A DNA stretch of 36,376 nucleotides from Pseudomonadota bacterium (GTDB taxonomy: Bacteria; Pseudomonadota; Gammaproteobacteria; Burkholderiales; JAKAFK01), in assembly GCA_021788645.1 (NCBI GenBank), contig JAJYKK010000028.1, positions 1 to 36,376 on the forward strand. The letters are read 5' to 3'. The notes below the pieces were generated by a model, which was given only the letters and a program-made list of their open reading frames with translations, searched no databases and had not been told where the DNA came from. The translations under genes and the position numbers were made by a program. Shown here piece by piece: positions 8,742 to 16,907 of this stretch. Positions within the stretch are counted from its first letter, which is position 1. Each line of letters opens with the position of its first letter.

Positions 8742-8974
8742 TGGGGGGGGCACCCCGCAAGGCCGAATTCGATCCTGCGGAATATTGAGGATGTGGCGAA
8801 AGCAGGTTGATTACCACCCTAACCGCACAAATATCCCCGAATAGCGAAAGACGGGCTAGGGCGTCAATCTGGAAGCGAGAAACGCGCGCGATCAGCCGGA
8901 ATGGGCTCACGGTGCCCGCCGCGCGCGGGCGAATGCGCTTCCCCGGAAAAGCGCGGATGCGCCCGCATCATGGG

Positions 8975-9985
8975 TCAGGACGCGCCGTAGTACTCCTTGT
9001 ACCAGCGGACGAATGCGGCGATCCCATGGGCGAGCGGCGTTCTCGGCTCGAAGCCCACCGCGGCCCGCAGATCCTCGACGTCCGCATAGGTCGCGGCGAC
9101 ATCGCCCGGCTGCATGGGCAGCATGTTCTTCCTGGCTTGCCGACCGATCGCCTGCTCGATCGTCTCGATGAAGCGCATGAGCGCCACCGGTTCATGGTTG
9201 CCGATGTTGTAGAGACGATAGGGCGCATAGCTGCTCGACGAGTCCGGATTTGCGGTGTCGAAGGCGGCGTTGGGCGTTGCGGTCCGGTCGAGCACGCGCA
9301 CCGTTCCTTCGGCGATGTCGTCGATGTAGGTGAAGTCGCGCCGCATCCGTCCTTCGTTGAAGACGTCGATCGCCTCTCCTCGGAGAATCGCCCCGGCGAA
9401 GAGCGACGGCGACATGTCGGGGCGCCCCCAAGGGCCGTAGACCGTGAAGTAGCGCAGCCCCGTCGTCGGCAATCCATAGAGATGGCTGTAGGTATGGGCC
9501 ATGAGCTCATTGGCCTTCTTGGTGGCCGCATACAGGCTGACCGGATGGTCGACGTTCTGGTGCACGCTGAAAGGCATCGCGGTGTTCGCCCCATAGACGC
9601 TGGAGCTGCTCGCATACACCAGGTGTTCCACCGTCGTGTGCCGACAGCCCTCCAGCACGTTGGTGAAGCCCACGACATTGCTCTGGATATAGGCGTGCGG
9701 GTTCTTGAGGGAATAGCGCACGCCCGGCTGCGCGGCGAGATTGACCGCGCGCTGGAACCCCTCCCTGGCAAACAGGCCCGACACGGCATCGCGATCCGCG
9801 ATGTCGAGCCGAACGAAGCGGAAGGCGTCGAACGACGTGAGCTGCCTCAGCCGCGCCTCCTTGAGCCCGACATCGTAATAGTCGTTCAGGTTGTCGACGC
9901 CGACGATCTCGTCGCCGCGCTCGAGCAAGCGACGCGCCACGTGCATGCCGATGAAGCCGGCAACCCCTGTTACAAGAACCTTCAT
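8975..9985 (-). CDS. UDP-glucuronate 4-epimerase-like NAD-dependent epimerase
   Basis: A short-chain dehydrogenase-type nucleotide-sugar epimerase of 336 residues. It has the N-terminal NAD-binding glycine motif TGVAGFIG (residues about 6-13), the VDNLNDYYDV loop typical of UDP-glucuronate 4-epimerases, the substrate segment NLAAQPGVRYS, SSSSVYG, the catalytic Y-A-A-T-K pair (about 152/156), RYFTVYGPWGRPDMS and RDFTYIDDIAEG. This combination, rather than that of GalE or dTDP-glucose dehydratase, points to conversion of UDP-glucuronate to UDP-galacturonate for surface polysaccharide. The ATG at 9985 is preceded by a GGGCGG-like site; a GTG one codon earlier (9988) is possible. No polysaccharide operon partner is directly adjacent: a Tn3 scar lies downstream and about 1.2 kb of non-coding DNA upstream. 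Confidence 0.88.
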   Translation of the reverse strand: MKVLVTGVAGFIGMHVARRLLERGDEIVGVDNLNDYYDVGLKEARLRQLTSFDAFRFVRLDIADRDAVSGLFAREGFQRAVNLAAQPGVRYSLKNPHAYIQSNVVGFTNVLEGCRHTTVEHLVYASSSSVYGANTAMPFSVHQNVDHPVSLYAATKKANELMAHTYSHLYGLPTTGLRYFTVYGPWGRPDMSPSLFAGAILRGEAIDVFNEGRMRRDFTYIDDIAEGTVRVLDRTATPNAAFDTANPDSSSSYAPYRLYNIGNHEPVALMRFIETIEQAIGRQARKNMLPMQPGDVAATYADVEDLRAAVGFEPRTPLAHGIAAFVRWYKEYYGAS

Positions 9986-10193
9986 CACACCGCCCAGAAG
10001 AATGTTTTGCGAATATTAGCACGGGTTGCCCCAAACATCCCGCGCCGCGCCGCGCTGCTCGGCGCATCGCGCCTGGCGGGTCGCGTCCCGCGCCCGCAGC
10101 CCGGGATCGGGGATCGGGCCGGCTGCAGCCGCTCGATCAAACAACCCGCTCTCTGCCCGAATCCATCGTTGGTAATCCGCGGCCATGCCCACC

Positions 10194-10212
10194 TGGGTTG
10201 ATCGCACGCTCA
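10194..10212 (-). repeat. Inverted repeat, copy 1 of MSVRST-coding duplication
   Basis: The minus strand reads TGAGCGTGCGATCAACCCA, identical over 19 bases to the plus strand at 11052-11070. Translation of the extended minus-strand copy gives MSVRST, then a divergent stretch, then WIRAESGLFDRA, resembling the other copy. Confidence 0.85.
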
Positions 10213-10350
10213 CCGCCAGTGATCGGCGCTCGATTGCATCTGGAATTGCTCCCAGTCGTTGATTGGGAGCGCGCCCTCTCGCCCCCTCTACCGCGCTTGC
10301 GGCGCGTGCCCAGTTGCTCGTTGCAGGGCGCCTTTGCGAAAGTTGGAATC

Positions 10351-10421
10351 GATGTCACCGCCGACTTGAAATTCGACTAAATCAGCCCGGATGGAAAGCG
10401 ATCGCCGGCGGCGGTGACATC
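10351..10421. repeat. 13-base inverted repeat (potential hairpin)
   Basis: GATGTCACCGCCG at 10351-10363 is the exact inverse of CGGCGGTGACATC at 10409-10421, separated by 45 bases. No T-tract follows, so this does not look like an intrinsic terminator. Function unknown. Confidence 0.6.
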
Positions 10422-11051
10422 TGTGGCCGCCGACGCCGAAACGGTGAAATTCATCGGGCTTGAAAACCGACAGCCAGGATTCGACGGCTACAAATCGAAT
10501 CCTCGTCATGGCGCGCCAGCAGGGCGTTTCCGCGGCATGCAGGCGCAAAGCTGCCGAACCTTGTGTTGGAACCGCCCCCGAGTCCCATCAGGGATCCATG
10601 CGGTGGACGTCCTTCCCGAGCTGAAGATCACGGCGTCCGCACGCCAGGGCGCAAGACGCGGTTCACCCATCGAGAGTTCGTTGCCCCGGGCACTCGCTCC
10701 CCCGGCACTGGGGTCCTCGCCGACACGCTAAGCGCCGAAGCCTCGCGCAGCGAAACGAGATCACCCTGGGATCGCCACGAATAGCGACCCTGTCCGATCA
10801 CATTCTTGGCAACAGGCCTACGGGGAATTCGAGGCGCGCGCACGCCGGCGCATCCGCGGCGGTCGCGACCGGCCTGTGCTGGCGACCGGATCGGCGTTGC
10901 GTTGTCCGGCCTGGGCTGAGGATGCCGACTTTTTCGGGACAGGGGTCGCCACTCGGACGACACCGAACGTCGAAGTGCTCCTGCGAGGCGGCGACGCGTC
11001 GCCTTCCTCGGGCGATCAGGGGCGACTTTTCACGCGGGAAGCGCCGAGCCA

Positions 11052-11070
11052 TGAGCGTGCGATCAACCCA
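11052..11070 (+). repeat. Inverted repeat, copy 2 of MSVRST-coding duplication
   Basis: The plus strand reads TGAGCGTGCGATCAACCCA, the exact inverse of 10194-10212, about 840 bases away. Read from the ATG at 11051 it continues MSVRSTHWRM, then GVRAETGLLHRA, parallel to copy 1. Confidence 0.85.
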
Positions 11071-11163
11071 TTGGCGCATGAACACGGGTGGTCATCGAGG
11101 AGTTCGCGCAGAAACCGGCCTGCTTCATCGCGCAAAGCCGCTCCTGTCAGCGAGCCGCTTCGG

Positions 11164-12054
11164 CTAGCGTTCCCCATGCAGCGCCGCAAGCTTCGCGTAC
11201 TTCACGAAGCTGTTGAAGCAGCCGATCGCGATGTGGACGAAGCCCGGCATGCCGTCAAGGAACCCGCGTCGGACAAGGTAAAATTTGACGAACCGCAGCA
11301 AGGGGCTCGCCACCAGATGGCTCAAGCCTGCCCTGCGGCCCTGCCGGTACAGCGCTTGCGCCTGCAGCGTCGTATACCGGTTCTGCTTGTCGAGATAGGT
11401 CGCAAGATCCTCGCCGGATTCGTGCAGCAGATCGCCGGTCAGCGTTCCGCAGGGGGCCTGGGTGACGACCTTCTCATGAACCGGATCCTCGCTCCAGCGC
11501 GCGATCCGCCGGTCGAAAAGCCGCAGGCTCCAGTCCGGATAGCCCTCGCCGTGTCTCAGCCAGCGGCCCATGAAGCGATTGCAGCGCGGCATGCGATAGG
11601 CCCGAAACGACGGCTCGCGCAACGCCGTTTCGATCGCCGCGCGAAGCCCGTCGCTCACCTGCTCGTCGGCGTCCAGGCACAAGACCCAATCGTGCCTTGC
11701 CTGCTCGACCGCAAACTGCTTCTGGGGGCCGAAGCCCAGCCACGGCTGATGGATCACGCGAGCGCCGAACGCGCCCGCCATCGCCACCGTCTCGTCGCGG
11801 CTGCCCGAGTCGACCACCACGATCTCGTCGGCGAGCGCAAGGGACGCCAGGCAGCGGGCAAGGCTCGCCGCCGCGTTCAAGGTGATGATGACCGCCGACA
11901 GGGGCGCGCGCGGCTTCGGCGCCGCGGCTCCCGTCGGGGACACAGGCCCCTCAGGACGCGCTTGAGGGCCCGACGCATCGCGGCGGGCGATGCTGGATTC
12001 CTGGGCCGGCTCGATGGCGTTTCCATCGTGCGGCGTTGCTTTCAGTGCAGTCAC
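11164..12054 (-). CDS. Family 2 glycosyltransferase, WaaE/KdtX-like (LPS core)
   Basis: A GT-A-fold glycosyltransferase. PLSAVIITLNAAASLARCLA opens the nucleotide-binding fold, VVDSGSRDET follows, HQPWLGFGPQKQFA is the segment typical of WaaE/KdtX-type LPS core transferases, and VLCLDADEQVS carries the D-x-D metal-binding motif. A basic C-terminal region (FVKFYLVRRGFLDG) probably lies at the membrane surface. Homologues add glucose or heptose-type sugars to the inner core; the exact sugar is not predictable. The start is uncertain. The frame is open to a TTG at 12234, and an ATG at 12210 has GAGGAGGGG just upstream, but the first about 60 residues would be low-complexity and unlike any transferase. 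I give GTG 12054, still about 50 residues ahead of the conserved domain. The gene diverges from the chemotaxis gene to its right. Confidence 0.82.
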   Translation of the reverse strand: MTALKATPHDGNAIEPAQESSIARRDASGPQARPEGPVSPTGAAAPKPRAPLSAVIITLNAAASLARCLASLALADEIVVVDSGSRDETVAMAGAFGARVIHQPWLGFGPQKQFAVEQARHDWVLCLDADEQVSDGLRAAIETALREPSFRAYRMPRCNRFMGRWLRHGEGYPDWSLRLFDRRIARWSEDPVHEKVVTQAPCGTLTGDLLHESGEDLATYLDKQNRYTTLQAQALYRQGRRAGLSHLVASPLLRFVKFYLVRRGFLDGMPGFVHIAIGCFNSFVKYAKLAALHGER

Positions 12055-12263
12055 GGTGTTTCCCACGGAGGATTCAGGCGGCGCCTGGCCCACCGCGTAT
12101 GGTATCCGAAAGCGCCGCCCCCCGCATCCTGACGCCCGCCCCACGGTCTGCCCCGGGCCCCGCATCGGCGCCATGACGGTTCGCGTTGCGCCGGCCGCGC
12201 CGGACCCCATCCGCCCCTCCTCGGCAGATGACAATCATGTTACGAACACCCCTCGCGACCCTG

Positions 12264-12269
12264 TATACT
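12264..12269 (+). promoter_or_regulatory. Possible -10 box for the chemotaxis transducer gene
   Basis: TATACT at 12264-12269 lies about 37 bases before the start codon. A weak TTACGA sits 18 bases upstream (12240-12245). This is a match to sigma-70 consensus by eye only. Confidence 0.3.
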
Positions 12270-12305
12270 TGCCAGCGGTGAATCAGCATTGTGGAGCCAT
12301 AAGTC

Positions 12306-13928
12306 GTGTTTAAGAATATTTCTCTCAAGCGTCAAATGATGCTCTTCATGGGCGCCACCATCGCCGTGTTCGTGCTCGGCGCCTCGGTCGCCCTCACCGG
12401 CATGAGCGGGATCGTCAACCGCTTCACCGACTTCCTGGACCATGACCAGGCCCTCATGACGGCCTATACGGGCATGTATGCCAAAGGGCTTCAGCGCGGG
12501 ACGGCCTTGCGCAACGTCCTGCTCAATCCCGCCAATTTCCACGCCTACGGCCATTTCGACCGTGCGAAACAGGCGTTCGACGATGCCCTGCAGAAGGCGC
12601 GGCGCCTCTCGGCGCACGACCCGACGGACCAGCGGATGCTCGCCCAGATCACCGGCCAGTGGACCGCGCTCGTGCAGGTGCAAGACCGCGTCGCGGCCAC
12701 GGTCAAGGCGGGCGACGTGGCCGCCGCGACGACGCTCACCACCACGCAGGAAACGCCCCGCTGGCGACATCTGCGCCGGCTCCTGCTCGACCGCATCCAG
12801 GCGCGCCAGGCGGCCATCGCCGCGGCGCGTGCGGGGATGGCGCGCGAAGCGGCGCACGCCCGGCTGGCGACGCTCGTCATCTGCGCCTTGGCCGCCGCCC
12901 TCGGGCTGGCCTTCGCCTGGGCGATGGTGCACAACATCGGCGGGGGATTGCGCGCGTTCACCCGTTCGCTGCGCGAACTGGCTGACGGCAAAGGGGATCT
13001 GACCCAGCGCCTGCCCATCGACGGCCACACCGAATTCACCGACATGGCTGCGGCCTTCGACGAATTCCTCCAGGGGCTCCAGCAGATCGTCCAGACCGTC
13101 AAGGCGGACTCGGACCAGGTCCTCGCCTCGGCCTCCGAACTGACCCAGACCTACGCGCAAATCGGGGCCAGCTCGCGCGATCAGAGCGAAGCCGTGGCCT
13201 CGACGGCGAGCGCCATCGAGCAGATGACCGCGAGCATCGCATCGGTGGCCGAGAGCGCCCGCCACGTGCGCGAGTCCTCCAACGAAAGCCTCGCGCGCTC
13301 GCGCCAGGGGGCCGACGACCTGGCCCAGCTCGTGCAGATGATCGGACAGGCGCGCGCGGCCGTCACGGACATCGTGGAGTCCGCCGGCGCCCTGATTCAG
13401 AATATCGGCGCCATCACCGGCGCGGCCACGCAGGTGAAGGGCATCGCGGAACAGACCAACCTGCTCGCCCTCAATGCCGCCATCGAGGCGGCGCGGGCCG
13501 GGGAGCAGGGACGCGGCTTCGCCGTGGTGGCCGACGAAGTGCGCAAGCTCGCCGAGAAATCGTCGCAGTACGCCAACGACATCAACGCGGTCACGGACCA
13601 GCTGAGCGAGCAGTCGACGACCGTCAAGAGCGCCGTGCAAAGAGGGGTGGAAGCACTCGAGGTGAGCCGCGAGTTTACCGGCAAGGTGGGCAGCGTCCTG
13701 AGCCAGGCCCACGAGATCGTCACCCAGACGAACGCCGGCGTGGACGAGATTTCGGCCTCCATGAAGGAACAGACCTCGGCGAGCGACGAGGTCGCGCACA
13801 CCGTCGAGAGAATCGCCGAAATGACGGCGGCCAACGACGCCGCGATCAACCGGCTGGCACACACCGCCACGCAGGTCGAAAGGCTCGCCCGCAACCTGCA
13901 AGAGGCCGTCGGCCGCTTCCGCGCCTGA
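12306..13928 (+). CDS. Methyl-accepting chemotaxis protein
   Basis: A 540-residue transducer. A short basic N-terminus leads to a membrane helix (about 10-32), then a periplasmic helical domain of about 155 residues (four-helix-bundle type by length and composition). A second membrane helix (about 190-212), a HAMP segment ([19 protein letters not shown]) and a long coiled-coil signalling domain follow. The highly conserved hairpin tip is present ([20 protein letters not shown], about 380-400, then [18 protein letters not shown]). There is no C-terminal CheR-tethering pentapeptide; it ends in EAVGRFRA. It would report an unknown periplasmic signal to a CheA/CheW complex. No flagellar che gene is present in this window, and the linked pil-chemotaxis cluster has its own transducer (PilJ), so its signalling partner is unclear. 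Confidence 0.93.
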   Translation: MFKNISLKRQMMLFMGATIAVFVLGASVALTGMSGIVNRFTDFLDHDQALMTAYTGMYAKGLQRGTALRNVLLNPANFHAYGHFDRAKQAFDDALQKARRLSAHDPTDQRMLAQITGQWTALVQVQDRVAATVKAGDVAAATTLTTTQETPRWRHLRRLLLDRIQARQAAIAAARAGMAREAAHARLATLVICALAAALGLAFAWAMVHNIGGGLRAFTRSLRELADGKGDLTQRLPIDGHTEFTDMAAAFDEFLQGLQQIVQTVKADSDQVLASASELTQTYAQIGASSRDQSEAVASTASAIEQMTASIASVAESARHVRESSNESLARSRQGADDLAQLVQMIGQARAAVTDIVESAGALIQNIGAITGAATQVKGIAEQTNLLALNAAIEAARAGEQGRGFAVVADEVRKLAEKSSQYANDINAVTDQLSEQSTTVKSAVQRGVEALEVSREFTGKVGSVLSQAHEIVTQTNAGVDEISASMKEQTSASDEVAHTVERIAEMTAANDAAINRLAHTATQVERLARNLQEAVGRFRA

Positions 13929-13974
13929 CGGCGCGGCGCGCTCCCCTGGAAGCGGCGAACGCGCCCGCGGTCGG

Positions 13975-14343
13975 TCAGGCGACGCTGCCGAAACTCCTGT
14001 CCGACGCGATGAAAGGCGCCTTCAAGCCGGCAAGCCGGCACCCCTGGGCGATCGGCCCGCCCGGAAAGATCTCGAACAGATGCTTGATCCCGCCCTTGAC
14101 GTGGAACTTCTCGTCGAGCGCGTCGTGGAGCTCGCGCAGATGAATGGGCGTCCCCTCGTGGCGCTCATAGAAGTCCTGCAAGGCGCGAATCACTTCCCAA
14201 TGCTCGTCGGTCATCGCGAGCCCTTCCTGGTCGGCCATCTCCTGCGCCGTCCCCCGCACCCAGGAGAGGGGCGCATGGGGAAACTCAGGGTCCTTGGAGA
14301 CGCCGCGGATCAGCATGCTGGTGTCGAATGATTCAGTCATCAT
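13975..14343 (-). CDS. DsrC/TusE-family sulfur-carrier-like protein with altered C-terminus
   Basis: A 122-residue protein spanning the whole DsrC/TusE family: SWVRGTAQEMADQEG, LTDEHW-like MTDEHWEVI, LRDFY-like LQDFYERH, KGGIKHLFEIFPGGPIAQGC and RLAGLKAP. In DsrC two cysteines near the C-terminus form the reactive arm; TusE keeps only the penultimate one. Here the upstream cysteine (Cys102) is kept, but the position 11 residues later is Ala113, and the chain extends nine residues further (SDRSFGSVA). It therefore matches neither DsrC nor TusE in its cysteine pattern. A good ribosome binding site (AGGAGG, six bases before ATG 14343) supports the start. No dsrAB, tusBCD or hdr genes are in the window. 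It converges on the chemotaxis gene with a 46-base gap. Confidence 0.88.
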   Translation of the reverse strand: MMTESFDTSMLIRGVSKDPEFPHAPLSWVRGTAQEMADQEGLAMTDEHWEVIRALQDFYERHEGTPIHLRELHDALDEKFHVKGGIKHLFEIFPGGPIAQGCRLAGLKAPFIASDRSFGSVA

Positions 14344-14439
14344 GATTCCCCTCCTTAGATTTTGAGTGCATCCCGCACGAACCGGCCGGTGAACCCCGGG
14401 CCGCGGCTCGGGGCAAAGGCGCTCGCCGGCTTAGGCCCG

Positions 14440-14458
14440 GGTATATTCAGTATATGCC
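14440..14458. promoter_or_regulatory. AT-rich imperfect palindrome upstream of the DsrC-like gene
   Basis: GGTATATTCAGTATATGCC is an imperfect palindrome (GG-ATAT-C half-sites around the centre) in otherwise very GC-rich DNA, about 100 bases upstream of the DsrC-like start. On the minus strand it also contains TATACT and TATACC, so it could be a -10 region overlapped by an operator. No -35 box is assigned with confidence. Confidence 0.35.
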
Positions 14459-14532
14459 AGGCAGGCGCCTCCTTCTTGCGCCCCACCCCGCCAACCGCGG
14501 ACGGGCGCGGGATGGCGGCGGACGGCACGGCC

Positions 14533-15795
14533 TCAGGCGCCGGCCTTCAGGTACGGCGCGAGCGCGCCCAGCAGCGATTCGGTGGCGCCGCGGCGGCTCG
14601 CGGCGAAACCCAAGGCGGCCTCGTGCATGGCTTGGCGCCGCCCGGCATCGGCGAGCAGCGCGCGCGCCTGCCGGCCGAGGTCATCCGCATCGGCGATGCG
14701 CAGCGCACAGCCGCAAGCCACCGCGGCCCGGGCCGGCTCCTCGAAATTGAAGGTGTGCGGCCCCACCAGGACGGGAACGCCCATGGCAGCCGCCTCGATG
14801 AGGTTCTGCCCGCCCAGGGGCATCAGGCTGCCGCCGATGAAGGCGAGGTCCGCCGCCCCGTAGTAGGCGAAGAGTTCCCCCATGGTGTCGCCCAGCACGA
14901 TCTGCGTGGCGCCGGCGATCGGCTCGCCGAGGCTCTTGCGCTGCAGCGCGAGGCCACGGCCCGCAACCAGCCGGGCGACCTCGTCGAAGCGTTGCGGGTG
15001 GCGCGGAACGATCACCACCAGGAGGTCCTTCACCGCGATGCGCTCCATCGCCTCCAGGATGAGCGCCTCCTCCCCCTCCCGGGTGCTGGCCGCGAGGAAC
15101 ACCGGCCGGCCGGCGCCGAAGCGCGCCTTGAGCGCGCGCGCGGCGTCAAAGGCGCCCGCGGGCGGCTCGACGTCGAACTTGAGGTTTCCCGCGACGACCA
15201 CCGGCCGGGCCCCCAGCCGCGCCAGCCGCTCCGCATCCGCGGCGCTTTGGGCCAGGACCTGCGCGAACGACTGCAGCGCCGGCCGCGCGAGGCCGCGGAC
15301 ACGGGCATAGCGGCGAAACGACTTCTCCGACAGGCGGGCATTGGCGAGGATCAGCGGCACCCGCGCCTGCCGGGCGCAAGCGGCCAGGTTGAACCAGATC
15401 TCGGTCTCCATGAGGATCCCGAGGGTCGGCCGGAAGTGCCGCAGGAAGCGCCTCATGGCGAACGGAAAGTCGTAGGGCAGATAGGCCCGGGCCACCGCCT
15501 GGCCGAAGAGCGATTCGCTCGTCTCGCGGCCGGTGGGCGTGGTGTGGGTGAGGAGCACGTCGTAGCCGGGGTAGCGCGCGCGCAGGGCGTGGACGAGGGG
15601 ACCGGCCGCCCGGGTCTCGCCCACCGAGACCGCATGCAGCCAGATGACCGGCCGCGCCGGCCGCATCCGGTAAAAGCCGAAGCGCTCGGCCACATGCCGC
15701 AGATACGCCGGCTGCCGGCGGGCGCGCCAGACGAGATGAAGGAGCGCCAGCGGCAACAGCGCGAACAACAGGAGGGTATAGGCCCGACGCCTCAT
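14533..15795 (-). CDS. waaA: 3-deoxy-D-manno-octulosonic acid (Kdo) transferase
   Basis: A 420-residue GT-B enzyme that transfers Kdo from CMP-Kdo to lipid IVA on the inner face of the inner membrane. An N-terminal membrane anchor (about 5-22) is followed by WLHAVSVGETRAAGPLV, the N-terminal motif with the catalytic-site Glu of WaaA. Next come LLTHTTPTGRE, ILMETEIWFNL and LANARLSEKSFRRY in the first domain, then FLAASTREGEE, IVPRHPQRFDEV, LGDTMGELFAYY, FIGGSLMPLGGQNLIEAA and VGPHTFNFEE of the CMP-binding domain. Length is normal. The ATG at 15795 overlaps the TGA of waaC (15792-15795), so the two are translationally coupled. A longer upstream extension of this frame runs antisense through waaC and is ignored. 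Confidence 0.95.
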   Translation of the reverse strand: MRRRAYTLLLFALLPLALLHLVWRARRQPAYLRHVAERFGFYRMRPARPVIWLHAVSVGETRAAGPLVHALRARYPGYDVLLTHTTPTGRETSESLFGQAVARAYLPYDFPFAMRRFLRHFRPTLGILMETEIWFNLAACARQARVPLILANARLSEKSFRRYARVRGLARPALQSFAQVLAQSAADAERLARLGARPVVVAGNLKFDVEPPAGAFDAARALKARFGAGRPVFLAASTREGEEALILEAMERIAVKDLLVVIVPRHPQRFDEVARLVAGRGLALQRKSLGEPIAGATQIVLGDTMGELFAYYGAADLAFIGGSLMPLGGQNLIEAAAMGVPVLVGPHTFNFEEPARAAVACGCALRIADADDLGRQARALLADAGRRQAMHEAALGFAASRRGATESLLGALAPYLKAGA

Positions 15796-16751
15796 GCGGC
15801 GGCCAGCGCTTCGACCGCCGAGAGCACTTCGCCGACCGGCGGGCACTGCCCCGCCCGGCCGAGGTTCACGGCGGGCGTTCGCGCGCGCACCCCGTTTTGC
15901 GCGGGATCCGACCCGCAGAAAAGCGCGATCACGGGCGTGCCGAGGGCGGCCGCCAGGTGCACGAGGCCCGTGTCGACGCCGACCACGAGCCTCGCCTGGG
16001 CGATGAGCGCGGCCGCCTCCCGCAGCCGCATCGCGGGCGCCACCCGAGCGGCCGGCATGCGGCCGGCGAGGAATTCCGCGTGCGCCCGCTCGCGCGGGCT
16101 GCCCCACGGCAAGACGGCCGCCAGCCCCCGCCCGTGCAGGAAGCGCGCGAGCTCGAGCCAGGCCGCATCGTCCCACCGCTTCTCGTCGCGGCTGGTCGCG
16201 TGCAGGAGGACCGCATAAGGCGCGTCCGGCGCCCAGGACAGGGGCTCCGCCGGCACGCGCAGGCCGTAATCGAGCGGCGCGTCGGCGCCATAACCCAAGG
16301 CCGCCGCGGCAAGCCGGCGGTAGCGTTCAATGGCGTGCAAGGACGGATCGACCCGGAAGGTGCGGTCATACCAGAGGCTCGCGGGGGGCTCCCAAGCGCT
16401 CTTCCAGTCCAGCCCGCACCGCGGCCCGCGCGCGAGGCGGGTGATCCAGGCGCTCTTGATGAGGCCCTGGATGTCCAGGACCGCCTCGTATTGCCGCGCC
16501 CGCAGAGTCGCCTTGAAGTCCTTGATCTGCGCCCAGGTGGCGGCCGCGGCGAGCCGCCCGCGCCAGCGCCGGATGGCCACCGGCAGGGTCGTTCGGACAC
16601 CTGGATGCAGCATCGGGATGTCCGCGAACCCCTCCTCCACCACCCAGTCGACCTGCGCCTCGGGAAAATGGCGGCGGATGTCGGAGACCACCGGCAGCGC
16701 GTTGATCACGTCCCCCATGGAAGAGGTCTTGACGAGCAGGAATTCGGACAT
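15792..16751 (-). CDS. waaC: Lipopolysaccharide heptosyltransferase I
   Basis: A 319-residue GT9-family enzyme that adds the first L-glycero-D-manno-heptose to Kdo2-lipid A. The N-terminal LLVKTSSMGDVINALPVVSD is the hallmark of WaaC, with the catalytic Asp in the SMGDV motif. Further marks are VDWVVEEGFADIP, VLDIQGLIKSAW, LLHATSRDEKRW (ADP-heptose-binding loop), VLPWGSPRERA and VVGVDTGLVHLAAALGTPVIA near the C-terminus. ATG 16751 is preferred over upstream alternatives because the family motif begins at once. The gene overlaps waaA by four bases and diverges from the Kdo hydroxylase gene. Confidence 0.95.
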   Translation of the reverse strand: MSEFLLVKTSSMGDVINALPVVSDIRRHFPEAQVDWVVEEGFADIPMLHPGVRTTLPVAIRRWRGRLAAAATWAQIKDFKATLRARQYEAVLDIQGLIKSAWITRLARGPRCGLDWKSAWEPPASLWYDRTFRVDPSLHAIERYRRLAAAALGYGADAPLDYGLRVPAEPLSWAPDAPYAVLLHATSRDEKRWDDAAWLELARFLHGRGLAAVLPWGSPRERAHAEFLAGRMPAARVAPAMRLREAAALIAQARLVVGVDTGLVHLAAALGTPVIALFCGSDPAQNGVRARTPAVNLGRAGQCPPVGEVLSAVEALAAA

Positions 16752-16845
16752 GGCGGTATTGTACCGGAAAGGCCGCATCGCCATCGCCACAAACAGCGCG
16801 ACGGACGCGCGCCCGGGGCACCGGCCCTTCGCGCCGCCCGCGGCA

Positions 16846-16876
16846 TTGGACGGGCCGCGGCCGCCTTTGCTATAGT
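16846..16876 (+). promoter_or_regulatory. Candidate promoter of the Kdo hydroxylase gene
   Basis: TTGGAC (16846-16851) and TATAGT (16871-16876) are separated by 19 bases. The -10 is preceded by TGC, giving an extended -10 (TGCTATAGT) that could compensate for the long spacer. It lies 31 bases before the start codon. Confidence 0.4.
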
Positions 16877-16907
16877 GGAGGCATTCGTCCGGCCGCCCGC
16901 GCCTCGC

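Larger units (their letters stand above)
9986..11163. other. 1.2-kb non-coding region with inverted duplication and hairpins
   Basis: No frame here has a family I recognise; all are short and overlapping. The region holds a 19-base perfect inverted repeat (10194-10212 and 11052-11070) whose flanks also resemble each other at protein level. It also has a 13-base inverted repeat (10351-10363 with 10409-10421) and a smaller hairpin (GCTCCCA at 10248-10254 with TGGGAGC at 10264-10270). It presumably contains the promoter of the epimerase gene. The appearance is that of decayed coding or mobile DNA. Confidence 0.45.

Noticed and set aside
10016..10213. Short frame beginning MSVRST as a leader gene of the epimerase
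   Set aside because: There is no ribosome binding site, and the similarity to the opposite copy ends after about 30 residues; more likely a duplicated fragment.
10414..10731. A 105-codon plus-strand frame in the non-coding block
   Set aside because: No motif, no ribosome binding site and several overlapping alternatives of equal length.
12055..12234. N-terminal extension of the WaaE-like glycosyltransferase up to TTG 12234 or ATG 12210
   Set aside because: Despite a good Shine-Dalgarno before 12210, the added residues are low-complexity and unlike the family; kept only as an alternative start.
14362..16218. A 618-codon plus-strand frame opposite waaA/waaC
   Set aside because: It is the complement of two well-recognised glycosyltransferase genes; composition is typical of a shadow frame.
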